From NCBI GenBank assembly GCA_041740975.1, contig JBGSKV010000096.1, positions 1 to 15,340 of the forward strand: a DNA stretch of 15,340 nt, given 5' to 3'. Made by a program: the position numbers and the translations under genes. The stretch is from JBGSKV01 sp041740975 (GTDB lineage Bacteria > Bdellovibrionota_B > Oligoflexia > Oligoflexales > JALZUQ01). Shown here piece by piece: positions 14,210 to 15,340 of the stretch. Under the pieces are notes generated by a model that was not told the DNA's origin, ran no database searches, and worked only from the letters and a program-made list of their open reading frames with translations. Position 1 is the stretch's first letter. Each line of letters opens with the position of its first letter.

Positions 14210-15340
14210 ATGAAATGGACCCCATATTTAATAATCGCTGCTGTCGTGATTAACTGCAATGGGGCGGAAGTTATTAATGAGCGTAGTGCTCCTGGAGAAA
14301 TGGGAGCAAATGCGAAAAAAAATCTACCAATCGAACAGCCCGAACAGATTGCGAAGTTGAAATGTGATGATATCGAAAGTGGTGTCAGGCAAGAGAGGAT
14401 TCGTTACCAATCGTCAGCAGTGGCTTTTGGCGCCGATTGTTTACAAGAAACACAGTCCCGCACTTGTACAGAGGGAGCATTCTCTACTTGGTCCGGAAGT
14501 TTTGAATCAGAGGAATGCACAATTGGTCAAGCCAAGTCCTGTCAGGGAGGAATTGCTCATGGCAAGTTTCAAACGCGGACTCGATTTAAGGCCTTAAATG
14601 TTGGGTCTTCAGAATTATGCGTCGATGAGGAGCAAAAAAGTCTCTGCGAAAATGGCAGCTTTAAGGAATGGTCAGGGAGCTTTACTCATGAAACCTGTAA
14701 AGTTGCCTCATTTAAAAATTGCGGTAGTACTCCGCACGGCAATGATGCAAAACGTACGAGATTTGAAAAGTCTAGCGTCAGATATAATGAAACTTGTAAC
14801 TCGCAAGAACAGACTAAAAAATGCTTTGATGGTGAGTTGGTGGGAAATTGGTCTGGTAGTTTCAGTAAACCGTCCTGCACGGTAGAAACGCCTTTGGATT
14901 GCGGAACCGTTAAACATGGTGACATGCCAAAGCGAACAAGATTTCAGACCTTGACTGTACCGTTCGGCAGTACCTGCAAATCACAGGAACAGACTGGAAC
15001 TTGCACCAACGGTGATTTGAGCTGGACCGGAAGCTACGTGCATCCAAATTGCCAAATATTGCCTGAGCCGGAAAAGCTTCCATTTCAACTTATCAAATCC
15101 GAGAAATATTTCGTTATCGACGGTGTCATCCCAGTGCCGAAAAAAGAAATAAAAAAGAATAGTTATTCGGACGATACAGGCGAGATCCGCACTTTAATTA
15201 AACGTGATCCAAACGGCATGCTTGCAGAAATTATTTGGACTGATACCAATGCGAAGGGCGCTTCTGTACGTACAATTACGAAACTTTTCCAAAATGGCCT
15301 AATGGTAAAGATGACAGACGTCTCACCCAGTGGTGTCAAA
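14210..15340 (+). CDS. Probable lipoprotein with four Cys-rich repeats (3' end beyond window)
   Basis: The frame is open from the ATG at 14210 through the last base, 377 codons without a stop, so the gene continues past the window. AGGTGA (14197-14202) lies 7 bases before the start. The N-terminus (MKWTPYLIIAAVVINCNG) is a signal peptide whose Cys16 could be lipidated. The lipobox VINC has Asn at -1, which is unusual, so plain secretion is the alternative. Residues about 52-281 hold four repeats of 52-60 residues with the pattern HGxxxxRTRF, then C-x2-E/Q-EQ, C-x-NG, WSGSF and a closing Cys. Six or so Cys per unit point to disulfide-stabilised surface modules. The remainder (about 282-377) is a Lys-rich, beta-prone domain with FVIDGVIPVP. 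I know similar repeats from surface proteins of predatory-type bacteria but cannot name a function. Confidence 0.85.
   Translation, partial: MKWTPYLIIAAVVINCNGAEVINERSAPGEMGANAKKNLPIEQPEQIAKLKCDDIESGVRQERIRYQSSAVAFGADCLQETQSRTCTEGAFSTWSGSFESEECTIGQAKSCQGGIAHGKFQTRTRFKALNVGSSELCVDEEQKSLCENGSFKEWSGSFTHETCKVASFKNCGSTPHGNDAKRTRFEKSSVRYNETCNSQEQTKKCFDGELVGNWSGSFSKPSCTVETPLDCGTVKHGDMPKRTRFQTLTVPFGSTCKSQEQTGTCTNGDLSWTGSYVHPNCQILPEPEKLPFQLIKSEKYFVIDGVIPVPKKEIKKNSYSDDTGEIRTLIKRDPNGMLAEIIWTDTNAKGASVRTITKLFQNGLMVKMTDVSPSGVK
14363..15052 (+). repeat. Four tandem protein repeats (52-60 codons each)
   Basis: Units end at the closing Cys codons: 14363-14518, 14519-14698, 14699-14878 and 14879-15052. Each has RTRF (or RIRY in the first), a central EQ or ETQ pair, a CxxG or CENG turn and W(S/T)GS(F/Y) before the last Cys. 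Units 2 to 4 are 60, 60 and 58 codons; the first is degenerate at its start. The DNA between units is well diverged, so the repetition is old and conserved at protein level. Confidence 0.85.

Noticed and set aside
14364..14925. Several 60-95 codon frames on both strands over the repeat region.
   Set aside because: They are shadows of the long open frame from 14210, which has the signal peptide, ribosome site and repeats.

Overview
The window looks like a chromosomal stretch of a Gram-negative bacterium. It has a prepilin-like protein, several proteins with Sec signal peptides, a probable lipoprotein and a very large Ser/Thr-kinase/histidine-kinase hybrid. The kinase architecture and the Cys-rich HGxxxRTRF...WSGSF repeats at the right end recall predatory or deltaproteobacteria-like lineages (Bdellovibrionota/Oligoflexia). 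That placement is from memory of protein styles, not from a search, and is tentative.

Layout. (1) 53-610, minus strand: a lone prepilin-like gene. (2) 611-975: a gene-free regulatory stretch with a long inverted repeat and three helically phased GTCCA repeats. (3) 976-5537, plus strand: a tight operon of six genes that reads as a RiPP (ribosomally made, post-translationally modified peptide) gene cluster. It holds a 49-residue very acidic precursor, a terminator-like hairpin, a tetrapyrrole-methylase-fold methyltransferase of borosin type, an MFS exporter, a protein-arginine-methyltransferase (PRMT) type enzyme, an Fe(II)/2-oxoglutarate oxygenase and an HEXXH metallopeptidase. (4) 5761-6189: a small secreted protein. 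(5) 6395-11764: a 1789-residue kinase-AAA-TPR-GAF-histidine kinase-receiver protein, followed closely by a secreted protein with a possible permuted papain-like His...Cys arrangement. (6) 13071-14033: a secreted SH3b protein. (7) 14210 to the window end: an open-ended probable lipoprotein with four Cys-rich repeats.

How the genes may work together. The peptide cluster is the most interesting part. Two different methyltransferases, an oxygenase, a peptidase and an exporter are translationally coupled behind one small acidic peptide. That peptide has a single internal acid-free stretch (about residues 22-33) containing its only Arg, only Cys and only Pro. The proposed path is backbone N-methylation by the borosin-like enzyme, Arg (or other side-chain) methylation by the PRMT-like enzyme, hydroxylation by the oxygenase, trimming by the peptidase and export by the MFS protein. 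All of this is inference from sequence. A key caveat is that the borosin active-site Arg (R72 in OphMA, recalled from memory) appears to be Asp here.

The downstream genes show no visible functional link to the peptide cluster. The kinase hybrid has its own plausible promoter with an inverted repeat over it.
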